A DNA stretch of 64,000 nucleotides from Microbacterium trichothecenolyticum. Its GTDB lineage: Bacteria; Actinomycetota; Actinomycetes; Actinomycetales; Microbacteriaceae. How positions within the stretch are numbered: the stretch's first letter is position 1; each line of letters starts with the position of its first letter. The stretch is from assembly GCF_030818955.1 (NCBI RefSeq), contig NZ_JAUTBF010000001.1:1488001-1552000 (forward strand), read 5' to 3'. The position numbers were made by a program, and so were the translations under genes. Positions 6,263 to 14,392 of this stretch are shown one piece after another. Under the pieces are notes generated by a model. It was given only the letters and a program-made list of their open reading frames with translations. It searched no databases and had not been told where the DNA came from.

Positions 6263-8844
6263 GCGGCATTCACCGCACCCTCACGCCCGTTCGGACGCAG
6301 ACGTGCACCGAGTCGGGCCGCGCCCGCGAGCGTCAGTCCCGGCACGTAGCACCGCAGCAAGGCCAGAGCGACGGCCGGCAGCTGAACCGCGTCGGGGTAC
6401 AGCATCCACATCGGTGCGAACTCCGGCTGGAACTTCTTCTTGAACATCGACAGCGACCGGAACCCGTACGCGGGTTCGAGCAGGGCACTGAGCTGCTCGA
6501 GCAGACGGTCGACCGCGGGCAGGTCCGCCGCCTCCGCCTCGCGATGGGATGCCAGAGGCGAACCCGACAGGCTGAGCACCGTGCACCCGTCGGCCCGCGC
6601 CTGCGCGATCACCGCGCCGATGACGAACTCCATGACGCCGTTCATCGCGTCATCGCGCCGCCGCATGACATCCAGGGCATAGCCGGCGACTCCGGCCCGC
6701 CCGTGGATCGGCAGCCAGCTCGTCACCGCGACGATGCGCCCGTCGGCGTCACGGGCGAGCATGAGGCGCACGGCCGGGTCGACGGTCTCGTCGAGGCCGC
6801 CGAGGGTGAAACCCATCTCGGGAATGGTCTTGTCGGCCACCCAGGCCTCGGAGATCTCTCGCAGCTGCGCCCGGTCGAGGAACGGCAGATCCGCCCACCG
6901 GGTCCACTGCACCGTGACGCCCTCGCGCGCGGCGCGGTTGGTCGCGGTGCGTACGTCCTGCCGCTTCTTACCCGTGGGCTCCCACGTGCGCGGGTCGAGC
7001 AGGGCTTCGTCGGCGACGCGCGTCCGCTGCCACCCGAGGTCGACCATCGACTCGAGCGCCGCGTCGTCGACGCTGTAGAACACCGGGATCCACCCGTTCT
7101 CTCCGCAGAAGTCGACGAAAGCGCGCCCGATGTCGCCTCGCGCACGGTCGGCCCCGAAGGCACCGCCCAGGGTCACCGCGACTCTGCCGTGCACCCGATA
7201 CGCGATGGCTGCGTCGGCGTCCGGCGCGAACCAGTACGAGTTGCCCGCCCACGTGGTCATGAACGCGAGAGAACCTCCACCTCCGCGTTCGAGCATCGCC
7301 CGCGCCCGTGCCCGGTCCCCGGTGACCCGCGCATCGGGTACGCGCAGCATCAACCGCACCGCGGCGACGAGGCAGGTCATCCAGAACAGCGCCGAGGGGA
7401 GATACCACAGCGCCTGCGCCGCCGGGGTGAGCGGAACGTACTGCACCGATTCGACGGGCAGCAACGACGGCGGCAACAACCGCAGCGGCAGCGTCGCGAC
7501 CAGACGGCCCGCGTCGGGACGGGGGCCGAACTGGTCGGCGAGCGCCAACGTGCCGGCCAGCGCCACCGCGAGCGTTCCCGCCGCCCCGATGGCGACCGTC
7601 ACCACGAAGGCCGTACGCGCTCCCCTCGCGGACGGCACCTGTGCGGCACGACGGAAGACGAACAGGGTCACGGCGACGGCCAGAGGAACCAGCGCGCTCA
7701 CGCACAGACCCACGATCGTCTGCCAGATCGATGCCGCATCCGCTGCGCGCAGAACGGCCAGTTCGGCGAGCGTCGAGGGTTCGGTGACGACGAAGACGTA
7801 CGTCATCCCCGCGAACACGAGCAGGTTGACCGCAATGGCCAGGCCGAGGGCGCCGCGACGACCGCGAACGATGCCCCACGATGCCACGAGCAGGACCATC
7901 AACGGCAGCACCGCGATCCACCCCGCGTGCGCCTGCAGTTCGCTGTACTGCTGCGCGGGCGGGCAGGGGGCGAGGGAGGAGGACACGACACAGACCACGC
8001 CGTCGGCAAGGGTGAGCGGGTCGTACGACAGCCAACCGTAGATCGACAGCAATCCGGCACCGCTCCCCCACACGGTGGCGACGACGGGTCCGATCGCCGT
8101 GACCGCGGTCAGGGCCGCGAGCAGCACGCGCGTCTCGTGGTGCGAGCTGCGCTGCACGCGAAGCGCCGCTCGGCGCCCGCCCGAGATCATCCCCGCCGCC
8201 AGACCCACGGGAAGCGCAACGAGCGCGTACAGATCGCTCGCCGATGCGGAGTAGAGGAACAGCGTCAGCGCGACGAAGAAGCTGACCAGCCGAACGCGTC
8301 GACGCCAAAGCGCTCCCGTGAAACAACTCGCCGCCATCGCGACGGCAACGACTCCCGCGATCGGCGGTGCGCCGGCCATCGGGGGCGAATTCAACGGGAC
8401 GGCGGGCAGGAAAGCGGTTTCGACCGCGCCGACGAACAGGCCCAGCACCGAGGTCACCAAGCCGCCCCCGACGAAGGCGAGCACCACGCGACGGGCGCCC
8501 ATGACGTGCTCGGCGCCGGCGCCCACGGTCACCAGGGCAGCCACGACGATCGGGAGCATGCCCGGGTCGTCGACACAGAGCAGCGTGACGAACAGTCCGC
8601 GCAGATCGAAGGGACTGTCGGTGAAGGGCGCATCGTTCAGAGGCGACAGGCTGACCACGCTCACGAGCGCCGCGAGCGCGAGCGTCGCGAACGGCACGAC
8701 CAGCCGCCGGCCGCGCGCGGGGGCGGCGCCACCGGCCGCGTCGGCGGGGGCCACGTCGGCGGGGGCCGCGCGTTCGGGGGCCGCGCGTTCGGGGGCCGCG
8801 CGTTCGGGTGAAGACGGCGCGGTCGAGGCGACGGTCGAGGGCAT
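6259..8844 (-). CDS. MprF-like aminoacyl-phosphatidylglycerol synthase (DUF2156), copy 1
   Basis: 861 residues. The N-terminal 550 or so residues are a multi-span membrane region beginning with a rhomboid-like layout (NDAPFTDSPFDLRG, then repeated hydrophobic helices). The C-terminal 300 residues form the DUF2156/LPG_synthase_C fold of two GNAT-like halves, with FMTTWAGNSYWFAPD, FCGENGWIPVFYSV, PEMGFTLGGLDE and LSLSGSPLA. Members transfer an amino acid from aminoacyl-tRNA to phosphatidylglycerol or related lipids, changing surface charge. The ATG at 8844 is preceded by GCGGAGAACC. The N-terminus carries short AAPER repeats (15-bp unit). A paralogue lies at 60696-63212. The amino acid transferred is unknown. 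Confidence 0.85.
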   Translation of the reverse strand: MPSTVASTAPSSPERAAPERAAPERAAPADVAPADAAGGAAPARGRRLVVPFATLALAALVSVVSLSPLNDAPFTDSPFDLRGLFVTLLCVDDPGMLPIVVAALVTVGAGAEHVMGARRVVLAFVGGGLVTSVLGLFVGAVETAFLPAVPLNSPPMAGAPPIAGVVAVAMAASCFTGALWRRRVRLVSFFVALTLFLYSASASDLYALVALPVGLAAGMISGGRRAALRVQRSSHHETRVLLAALTAVTAIGPVVATVWGSGAGLLSIYGWLSYDPLTLADGVVCVVSSSLAPCPPAQQYSELQAHAGWIAVLPLMVLLVASWGIVRGRRGALGLAIAVNLLVFAGMTYVFVVTEPSTLAELAVLRAADAASIWQTIVGLCVSALVPLAVAVTLFVFRRAAQVPSARGARTAFVVTVAIGAAGTLAVALAGTLALADQFGPRPDAGRLVATLPLRLLPPSLLPVESVQYVPLTPAAQALWYLPSALFWMTCLVAAVRLMLRVPDARVTGDRARARAMLERGGGGSLAFMTTWAGNSYWFAPDADAAIAYRVHGRVAVTLGGAFGADRARGDIGRAFVDFCGENGWIPVFYSVDDAALESMVDLGWQRTRVADEALLDPRTWEPTGKKRQDVRTATNRAAREGVTVQWTRWADLPFLDRAQLREISEAWVADKTIPEMGFTLGGLDETVDPAVRLMLARDADGRIVAVTSWLPIHGRAGVAGYALDVMRRRDDAMNGVMEFVIGAVIAQARADGCTVLSLSGSPLASHREAEAADLPAVDRLLEQLSALLEPAYGFRSLSMFKKKFQPEFAPMWMLYPDAVQLPAVALALLRCYVPGLTLAGAARLGARLRPNGREGAVNAA

Positions 8845-9035
8845 GGTTCTCCGCTCAGGACGATCGTCGTCCGCGCGATGCGGCGGGCAACACCTCATGC
8901 TCTCGAAGCAAGGTGAACGATTGCATCCGCCCCGAGGTGTATCCGCCCCCGCTGATCGGCGGAGCCGCGCGGCGGGGGCACCGACGTGACGCCTGTTGCG
9001 GAACGGGCGCCTTGTGCGCACGGATGCCATGGACG
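8845..9035. other. Gene-free upstream region
   Basis: Sequence between the start of the first MprF-like gene and the recombinase remnant. I see no conserved ORF, RNA or strong promoter hexamer. Together with the remnant it forms about 500 bases without an intact gene. Confidence 0.5.
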
Positions 9036-9350
9036 CTGCACGGTGTGCGCGCCCTCGTCATACATCGCGCGGGCCTGCCGGATCTTCGTCGGGGTCATCT
9101 TGAACTTCGGGATGCCCTGACGTCCCCGAGCTCACGCCGCCGCCAGGCCATCGTGCGTGCGCTCCACAACCAGGTCGTACTCGAACTCGGCGATCGCGGC
9201 GAGCATATGGAAGAACAACCTCCCGCCCGGTGTGGTCGTGTCGATGCCCTGGGAGAGCGCCCGAAGGCCCACTCCACGCTGTTGCAACTCGTCGGCGATC
9301 TGCTCGAGGTTGCGGACGGATCGGCCAAGCCGGTCGAGCTTCGTCAAGCC
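9036..9350 (-). pseudogene. Remnant of a serine recombinase (resolvase/invertase family)
   Basis: Conceptual [11 protein letters not shown] on the minus strand gives TKLDRLGRSVRNLEQI, GVGLRALSQGIDTTTP and FHMLAAIAEFEYDLV, all hallmark segments of the resolvase catalytic domain and its long E helix. About 60 N-terminal residues with the catalytic Ser are missing. After GLAAA there is an in-frame TGA at 9132-9134, then the same frame continues with the linker MTPTKIRQARAMYDEG. The sequence breaks after HTVQ, so the DNA-binding helix-turn-helix is lost. A dead mobile-element relic, abutting the 3' end of the GNAT gene. Confidence 0.85.
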
Positions 9351-9931
9351 GATATCGATGCGCCGATCCGATTGACAGCGTCCACCTTGGACGACGTCAT
9401 GACGTGAAGTGCCGCAGCATCGCCGTCCATGGAAACGCGGCCGAGTACTTCGAATCCCCACTTCTCGTACAGAGCTCTCGCCTTCACTGCGCGCTCGTAC
9501 GTGCCGAGGAACACTCGTGCTTCGTCTCTCTCATTCAGCAGGTTGCACATGCACCTCGCGGCGATACCACGCCCGCGTTCCGACTCGCGCACGGCGAGTT
9601 CGTGAACGACAAAAGCGTTCAGGGGATCCATGACCGCAGAGGTTGCCGATTCGACACCTTCTAGCCGGAGAAGAGTTCGCTGCCAGGACGGGATCGCGTC
9701 TAGGTTGTGCCCTGAAGCGAATCCCGCGAGGGCGCCGTCGACGCGGGCCGTGACAAGTCGACCGTTACCCGCGAGCATCGTCGGTCCCCATGTTGCGATG
9801 CTTCTCAGTGCGAGGGGATCTTCGAGATAGGGCTCGACGGAGAAACATGCAACAAACAGGTTGACGACCTCATCCCACTCTCGAGTCGGTGCAACGAGGT
9901 CGAAGGCGGAGAGTGCAACAGAGTCGGGCAT
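9344..9931 (-). CDS. GNAT family N-acetyltransferase
   Basis: 195 residues. The GNAT core is visible: LVTARVDGALAGFASG (beta 2-3), VHELAVRESERGRGIAARCM (beta 4 and the acetyl-CoA pyrophosphate loop, here RGRGIA) and KARALYEKWGFEVLG near the end. Substrate unknown. The last dozen or so residues (KVDAVNRIGASISA) read into the recombinase remnant, so the native C-terminus was probably replaced at the insertion or deletion junction. The start is supported by TAGCAT six bases upstream. Confidence 0.8.
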   Translation of the reverse strand: MPDSVALSAFDLVAPTREWDEVVNLFVACFSVEPYLEDPLALRSIATWGPTMLAGNGRLVTARVDGALAGFASGHNLDAIPSWQRTLLRLEGVESATSAVMDPLNAFVVHELAVRESERGRGIAARCMCNLLNERDEARVFLGTYERAVKARALYEKWGFEVLGRVSMDGDAAALHVMTSSKVDAVNRIGASISA

Positions 9932-9937
9932 GCCTGC

Positions 9938-9943
9938 ATGCTA
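9938..9943 (-). promoter_or_regulatory. -10 element, leaderless, GNAT gene
   Basis: TAGCAT on the minus strand, six bases before the ATG at 9931, with no ribosome site between. Confidence 0.42.
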
Positions 9944-10122
9944 GAACTGCCCCACGACGGACGATGCGAGAAGCACGACACTTATCGTCGCGATTCACAG
10001 CGTCCGCGGCATCCGGCTCAGTCGCCCTTCGCGTGGACGCGGCTCGGCCCGCGCCACACGGTCACGTGAACAGCGGCATCCGCCCTCACCCGTTCCCGCC
10101 GGCCGGTCACCCCGTCACCGGG

Positions 10123-10476
10123 TCAGGCCTGGGTGGGCTGGTCGAAGTCCCAGTCGATCGGATCATCGTCGTCGCGCGGGTCAGCCTCGACCGCGCGAAG
10201 CTGCGCGCGGGGGAAGAGACGGTGGTCCCTCAACTCCCCCGCCGCGTGCGAGAAGTCGGGTTCCTCACCGTCCCATTCGACGGGAGCCGACAGAACGTCA
10301 TTGCCCACGCCGATGACGAGTTCCGCTTGCGCGACCTTCTGCTCGTCGGTGACGATCGGGATGCTGACGGCTTCGGCCTGGCCCTCCTTGGCCACCGCCG
10401 CCGTCAACTCGACGAGCGACGATGCGACATCGTCGGTGGTGATCACGGTCTCTCCGGCATAAGTCACGCAGCGCAT
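10123..10476 (-). CDS. Conserved-looking hypothetical protein
   Basis: 117 residues, acidic, beginning MRCVTYAGETVITTDDVA. The first half is strand-rich (AEAVSIPIVTDEQKVAQAELVIGVGNDVLSAP in pieces) and the C-terminus ends in an Asp-rich tail (DPRDDDDPIDWDFDQ). No motif I recognise. The internal ATG at 10476 is preferred over the longer frame because the extension is Arg/Pro-rich and unlike the rest. Function unknown. Confidence 0.6.
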   Translation of the reverse strand: MRCVTYAGETVITTDDVASSLVELTAAVAKEGQAEAVSIPIVTDEQKVAQAELVIGVGNDVLSAPVEWDGEEPDFSHAAGELRDHRLFPRAQLRAVEADPRDDDDPIDWDFDQPTQA

Positions 10477-10545
10477 GGGATCAGCATGCGGTGGCCCCAC
10501 ACGCACCAGAGGTGGCTTGCCTCGCGGAGGCGGGTGCGATATCGC

Positions 10546-10725
10546 TCAGTCGCGGCGTTGCGTCGTGCGGAACATCGCTTCGTCGAGCTCGAACCACACC
10601 GCGCGGACCGTCGCGAACTCTCCGAACGGTTCGGAGGGCGGATCGCCGAGGCTCAGGCGATACCCGCGTGGGAGATCGTCCACGTGCTGTCCGTCGCGCG
10701 GGCCTCCGACCAGGACGTAGATCAC
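10546..10725 (-). CDS. 59-residue hypothetical protein coupled to marR
   Basis: GTG start overlapping the stop of the MarR gene (GTGA). The product begins VIYVLVGGPRDGQHV and continues DLPRGYRLSL, ending MFRTTQRRD. The GGPRDG turn is like small proteins of phage or actinobacterial origin that bind nothing known. Tight coupling and normal codon use support it; the function is unknown. Confidence 0.6.
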   Translation of the reverse strand: MIYVLVGGPRDGQHVDDLPRGYRLSLGDPPSEPFGEFATVRAVWFELDEAMFRTTQRRD

Positions 10726-11291
10726 GGAGAGTCGACCGCGGGGGTGTCGACCGCGGGGGTGTCGACCGCGACGCCGTCGACAGCATCGCTCATCCGCTGG
10801 AGGAACGCGACGACCGCCGCGGACTCCTCGGGCGGCATGTCGATGACGGCGGCCAGCATGCGATCGTGCATGTTGCCCAGGGTCTGGCGCACCTCGGCAT
10901 GGGCCCGGGGTGTGACCTGAATGAAGATGCTGCGCCGGTCGTCGGGATTGGCCGCACGAGTGAGGTGCCCAGACCGCTCGAGCCGGTCGAGGATCGCGGT
11001 CGTGGACGCCGTCGAGAGGCCCAGATACTTCGTCAGCTGGCCGGGGCGCACGCGACGCGACGGGTCGCGGAGGAGATACCGGAGCACGAGCAGTTCGTTC
11101 TCGCCCATGGCCATCGAATCTCGCGTGCGGCGGCGCATGGCCACCTCGGCCGCGCGGTAGACGCGCAGCGCCTCGAGAACCGCTTTGCCGCGGGCTTGAC
11201 GGTCAGCAGCCTCGTCGCCGTACCAATAGGTGGGCGCACCCGGATCAGGCGATGGAGCGAGTGCGCGGGGAACGACGTCGACATCTGCCAT
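10722..11291 (-). CDS. MarR family transcriptional regulator
   Basis: 189 residues. The winged-helix core spans about residues 60-150: MGENELLVLRYLL, the recognition helix region LSTASTTAILDRLERSGHL, and the wing NPDDRRSIFIQVTP. A long N-terminal arm precedes it, and the C-terminus ends in three AVDTP-like repeats encoded by a 15-bp tandem repeat. The ATG at 11291 has a good ribosome site (GGAGTGCGC) and is preferred to the GTG/ATG a few codons upstream. It is divergent from the DUF7882 operon across an AT-rich gap, and probably represses itself and/or that operon. Confidence 0.9.
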   Translation of the reverse strand: MADVDVVPRALAPSPDPGAPTYWYGDEAADRQARGKAVLEALRVYRAAEVAMRRRTRDSMAMGENELLVLRYLLRDPSRRVRPGQLTKYLGLSTASTTAILDRLERSGHLTRAANPDDRRSIFIQVTPRAHAEVRQTLGNMHDRMLAAVIDMPPEESAAVVAFLQRMSDAVDGVAVDTPAVDTPAVDSP

Positions 11292-11337
11292 TGCGCACTC
11301 CTCCATTCCTCGTGCGCCGAGTATATCGGAAAAAGAA

Positions 11338-11360
11338 TAGTTAGACAGACTAGTTACTAA
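11338..11360. promoter_or_regulatory. Candidate MarR operator/promoter in the divergent gap
   Basis: The 115-base gap is strikingly AT-rich for this genome. TAGTTA occurs twice 13 bases apart (11338 and 11351), and TAGTTACTA (11351-11359) is a perfect palindrome around a central T. Such sites next to a divergent MarR gene are typical autoregulatory operators; binding is inferred. Confidence 0.45.
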
Positions 11361-11406
11361 TCGAGTATGTTCCTAGAGCAGCTAAACGCTAGGAGAGGGG
11401 AACCCC

Positions 11407-11790
11407 ATGGGCCAGTTGTTCTACGGCACGTCGACCGAGTCGGTACGCATTCCCGACCGCCTTCTGTCGCACATCAAGGTGGTCGTCACCACCAAGCTCC
11501 GCCGCGGTGAAAGCTTCACGCTCAACTGGACGCACGTCGACGGCACCCCCGGTCGTTCCACTCTCTGGCTGCAGCCGGCGATCGCGATGCGCTTCGTCTT
11601 CGACACCGCCGAGCCCGAGACCCTGAACGCCACCGTCTTGAAGACGATGGCCGAAACGGCGAACTCGGCATCCGGGCTCGTGGTCGACCTCGCCGCGGAG
11701 ATCCCGGCGCACGAGACGGCTCCCCGCACCGCAGCCGTGCGCCGGACCACGACGACCACCCGCCGGCCGTCCCTGTCCGTGGCGGCCTGA
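11407..11790 (+). CDS. DUF7882 family protein
   Basis: 127 residues. The segment IPDRLLSHIKVVVTTKLRRGESF, WTHVDGTPGRSTLWLQPAIAM and the final LKTMAETANSASGL match the small Microbacteriaceae proteins of the DUF7882 family, sometimes misnamed ATP-dependent DNA ligase in databases. A Thr/Arg-rich tail follows. AGGAGAGGGG precedes the ATG at good spacing. First gene of a run of three, divergent from marR. Function unknown. Confidence 0.8.
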   Translation: MGQLFYGTSTESVRIPDRLLSHIKVVVTTKLRRGESFTLNWTHVDGTPGRSTLWLQPAIAMRFVFDTAEPETLNATVLKTMAETANSASGLVVDLAAEIPAHETAPRTAAVRRTTTTTRRPSLSVAA

Positions 11791-11791
11791 G

Positions 11792-12124
11792 ATGGGCACC
11801 GCTGCCCTGACCTCTCTCGCGTCCGTCCGCGTGCTCTGGGCCAAGGTCGACGCCGGTTTCTGGGTCGCCCACCGCGGCGGCGAGTACTTCGGCTGCGTCG
11901 ACCACGTCGAGGGTGGGTACGTCTCTCGCGACGCCCACGGCATCCCGATCGGTCGCTACGACCGGCTCGAGACCGCGAAGTCGTCGCTGCGAACCACCAC
12001 GCACCCGACCAACGTCGCTCGGCGTCGCCGCACGGAGAGGGCGTCGATCGTCACCGCCACCGCCGTCGGCAGCACGGCGTTGGCCTTCGCGCTCACGGCC
12101 GGCGCCCTGGCGCCCTACCTCTGA
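11792..12124 (+). CDS. Hypothetical protein with C-terminal membrane helix
   Basis: 110 residues. The N-terminal part (VLWAKVDAGFWVAHRGGEYFGCVD) is strand-rich and soluble; a basic stretch (RRRRTER) precedes one hydrophobic helix (IVTATAVGSTALAFALTAGALA) at the end, giving a tail-anchored layout. It starts one base after the DUF7882 stop, so the two are [12 protein letters not shown]. No family recognised. Confidence 0.68.
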   Translation: MGTAALTSLASVRVLWAKVDAGFWVAHRGGEYFGCVDHVEGGYVSRDAHGIPIGRYDRLETAKSSLRTTTHPTNVARRRRTERASIVTATAVGSTALAFALTAGALAPYL

Positions 12125-12219
12125 TGGGTGCGGGCGAGGACCTCCGCGACGAGGCCGACGACTTCGAGGACGCCGCCCTCATCGCTTTCACGGCGCGATA
12201 CGGCGTCACCCCGGTCTGA
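12124..12219 (+). CDS. 31-residue acidic peptide, coupled to upstream gene
   Basis: ATG overlaps the preceding stop (TGATG). The product MGAGEDLRDEADDFEDAA plus LIAFTARYGVTPV is acidic and probably helical. The only support is [13 protein letters not shown] coupling and plausible codons, so it may be fortuitous. Confidence 0.35.
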   Translation: MGAGEDLRDEADDFEDAALIAFTARYGVTPV

Positions 12220-12305
12220 CGACGTCGACCCCCTGGACACGCGCGCGCCACCATGCGAGCGTCGCACACGGGTCGGCACCGCGGCCTCGAACGGATGGAG
12301 ACGAT

Positions 12306-12455
12306 ATGACCAACCACGACGGTCGCGCCGACGACGCACCCGACAAGGACTCGAACGGCGCCGGAAGCGAGTCGGCGGAAGAGGGCGCCGCCGCCCAGCA
12401 GGACGCCGACGAGGCGGCCGACACCTCGGACTCCCCCGCCGGCGACATCTCGTAA
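12306..12455 (+). CDS. 49-residue acidic, disordered protein
   Basis: Begins MTNHDGRADDAPDKDSNG and is dominated by Asp, Glu, Ala and Ser. The ATG has GGAGACG close upstream. No membrane segment or motif. Resembles other small acidic proteins in the window (3567-3740, 16780-17127). Function unknown. Confidence 0.5.
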   Translation: MTNHDGRADDAPDKDSNGAGSESAEEGAAAQQDADEAADTSDSPAGDIS

Positions 12456-12485
12456 CCGCCACCCCATCACCGGGCGACCGCCTCG

Positions 12486-13556
12486 TCAGAAGGCGTACCG
12501 CACGCGGCAGTACGGCAGCTTCCGGGCGATCAGGCTCGTCAGTGCGGCAACGGCCTGACCTTTGAGGGCATGCCGGTACCGCACGTTCGTCGCACCGTTC
12601 TGCGAACGCTTCTCTTCTTGCGTCTGCGGTGTCCAGAGCAGCTGCTCACCCTTGGGGTGCCATCCCAGATTCACCTCGTGCAACGACTCGTTGTGCGTGA
12701 GGAAGATGACCTCGCACGCCAGTTGCGCTTTCGCGCGGGCGTGCAGCGCGGAATCGAGCTGGTCGAACAACTCGCCCCAGTCTGCCAGCCAGGACGGCGT
12801 GAGGATGACGGGTGAGAAGTTGACGTGCACCTCGTATCCGGCGTCGACGAAATCGTTGATGGCGGCGATGCGCTCCGACATCGCGGACGTACGCAGATCG
12901 GTGACCCGCGCGGTGTCGGCCGGCATGAGCGAGAACCGGATGCGCGTGCGGCCGGCCGGATCCCAATCGAGCAGGTCGCGATTGACGAACTTCGTCGCGA
13001 ACGAGGCCTTCGCCGTCGGCATCATGCGGAAAAGCTCGCACGCATCGCGCACGTTTTCACTGATCATCGCGTCGACCGAGCAATCGCCGTTCTCACCGAT
13101 GTCGTAGACCCAGGCGTCGGGATCGCACTGGTTCGGTTCGGTCTTCGGACCGCGAGCGGCGACATGGCGTGCCAGGTGGCGGAGGATCTGCTCGGCGTTC
13201 GCGAAGACGGTGATGGGGTTGCTGTACCCCTTGCGGCGCGGCACGTAGCAGTACGCGCACGCCATGGCACAGCCGTTCGAGAGCGAGGGCGCGATGAAAT
13301 CGGCCGACCGGCCGTTGACGCGCGTCGTCACGCTCTTCTTCACGCCCAGCACGAGTGCCTCGGTCTTGATACGCACCCACCGGGAGACATTGGCCTCGTC
13401 GCCATGGACTTCGGGGATCTGCCAGTGCGACGCGACGGGCACGACATCGGCATCGGGCCACCGCGCCACGATCTCGCGACCGCGCTCGAGCTCGAGCGCG
13501 GCTTCCTCCGCGTAGATGCGGGTGACGCGCAGCACATTCTCGCGATCGACGGCCAT
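12486..13556 (-). CDS. Spore photoproduct lyase-like radical SAM protein
   Basis: 356 residues. The 4Fe-4S cluster motif CAMACAYC places Cys at 96, 100 and 103 (CX3CX2C) and is followed by YVPRRKG, as in the SPL family, which reverses the thymine spore photoproduct. Other family-like stretches are WVYDIGENGDCSVDA and HVNFSPVILTPSWLADW. The organism group does not sporulate, so the substrate may be another UV lesion or nucleic acid. The gene follows the Fpg/Nei gene by nine bases and closes a four-gene run. AGGA lies just before the ATG. Confidence 0.85.
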   Translation of the reverse strand: MAVDRENVLRVTRIYAEEAALELERGREIVARWPDADVVPVASHWQIPEVHGDEANVSRWVRIKTEALVLGVKKSVTTRVNGRSADFIAPSLSNGCAMACAYCYVPRRKGYSNPITVFANAEQILRHLARHVAARGPKTEPNQCDPDAWVYDIGENGDCSVDAMISENVRDACELFRMMPTAKASFATKFVNRDLLDWDPAGRTRIRFSLMPADTARVTDLRTSAMSERIAAINDFVDAGYEVHVNFSPVILTPSWLADWGELFDQLDSALHARAKAQLACEVIFLTHNESLHEVNLGWHPKGEQLLWTPQTQEEKRSQNGATNVRYRHALKGQAVAALTSLIARKLPYCRVRYAF

Positions 13557-13565
13557 CGATCCTGT

Positions 13566-14390
13566 CTACTCCGGGGTTCCGACATCCGCCCCGGTCGGAA
13601 GGGGCTGACACCGGGGACACCACCAAGTACGTCGCTGCTCGGGGTCGTCGTACACCTCGTCACGCACGTGCACCGGTGTCCCGCACCGCAGGCACGGGCG
13701 TCCCGCGCGACCGGCGACCCAGTGCGACGAGCCCGGGCGCCGATCGCCCGTCGTGACCTGATACATTCCCGGCACCGTCGCCGACACACGCAGACACCTC
13801 GCCGCCAGCGCCAAGAGGGCATCGAGATCGGTCGCGCCGATCGGGGCGAACGGGTGGATGCCACGCAGGAACGCCAGCTCGTTCACCCACAGGTTGCCGA
13901 GCCCGGCGATGCGGGTCTGGTCGAGCAGGGCGGCGACGAACGGACGCTCGGGACGCCGCAACAAGCGGCGCTTCGCCTCGGGGGCATCCCAGTCTGCGCG
14001 CAGAGGGTCGGGGCCGAGGTGACCGATCACGTCGCGCTCGCGCGCCGTGTCGACGAGCTGGACGACCGGGAGATCGAGACCCCACACCTCTCGACCGTCG
14101 TCGAGGCGCAGACGCACGCGCGCGCGAGAACGCGGGACCGCGGGCAGAGCCCGACCGGCGCGGGTGATCGTCCAGCTCCCCTGCATGCGCAGATGGGTGT
14201 GCAGCGTGGAGCCGTCGTCGAAGCGCGTCAACAGATGCTTGCCGTGCGTGTCGTAGGACACGATGGTGCGTCCGGCCAACGATGCTCCGGCCGCGGCGCC
14301 CGATCGCAGTTCGCCCTCGGACACGCGCGCTCCGCGCGTGGCGGTAGCCAGCCGCTGGCGCAGCCGGTAGACGCTGTCACCCTCCGGCAC
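13566..14390 (-). CDS. Fpg/Nei family DNA glycosylase (endonuclease VIII-like)
   Basis: 274 residues. Mature N-terminus PEGDS after the start carries the catalytic Pro and Glu that mark this family. The helix-two-turn-helix region (AGLGNLWVNELAFL) and the C-terminal zinc finger (CLRCGTPVHVRD then WWCPRC) are present. It removes oxidised bases and nicks the abasic site in base excision repair. The GTG start lies only two bases after the stop of the FAD oxidoreductase gene. PEGDS rather than PELPE favours the Nei branch (nei2-like). Confidence 0.92.
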   Translation of the reverse strand: MPEGDSVYRLRQRLATATRGARVSEGELRSGAAAGASLAGRTIVSYDTHGKHLLTRFDDGSTLHTHLRMQGSWTITRAGRALPAVPRSRARVRLRLDDGREVWGLDLPVVQLVDTARERDVIGHLGPDPLRADWDAPEAKRRLLRRPERPFVAALLDQTRIAGLGNLWVNELAFLRGIHPFAPIGATDLDALLALAARCLRVSATVPGMYQVTTGDRRPGSSHWVAGRAGRPCLRCGTPVHVRDEVYDDPEQRRTWWCPRCQPLPTGADVGTPE

Positions 14391-14392
14391 GG

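Noticed and set aside
6544..8811. 755-residue frame antisense to the first MprF-like gene
   Set aside because: Arg/His/Gln-rich shadow of a real membrane-protein gene; no start signal or motif.
13563..13568. Leaderless -10 (TAGACA) before the SPL-like gene
   Set aside because: The hexamer includes the stop codon of the upstream Nei gene, and the gene fits better as part of the operon with AGGA as ribosome site.
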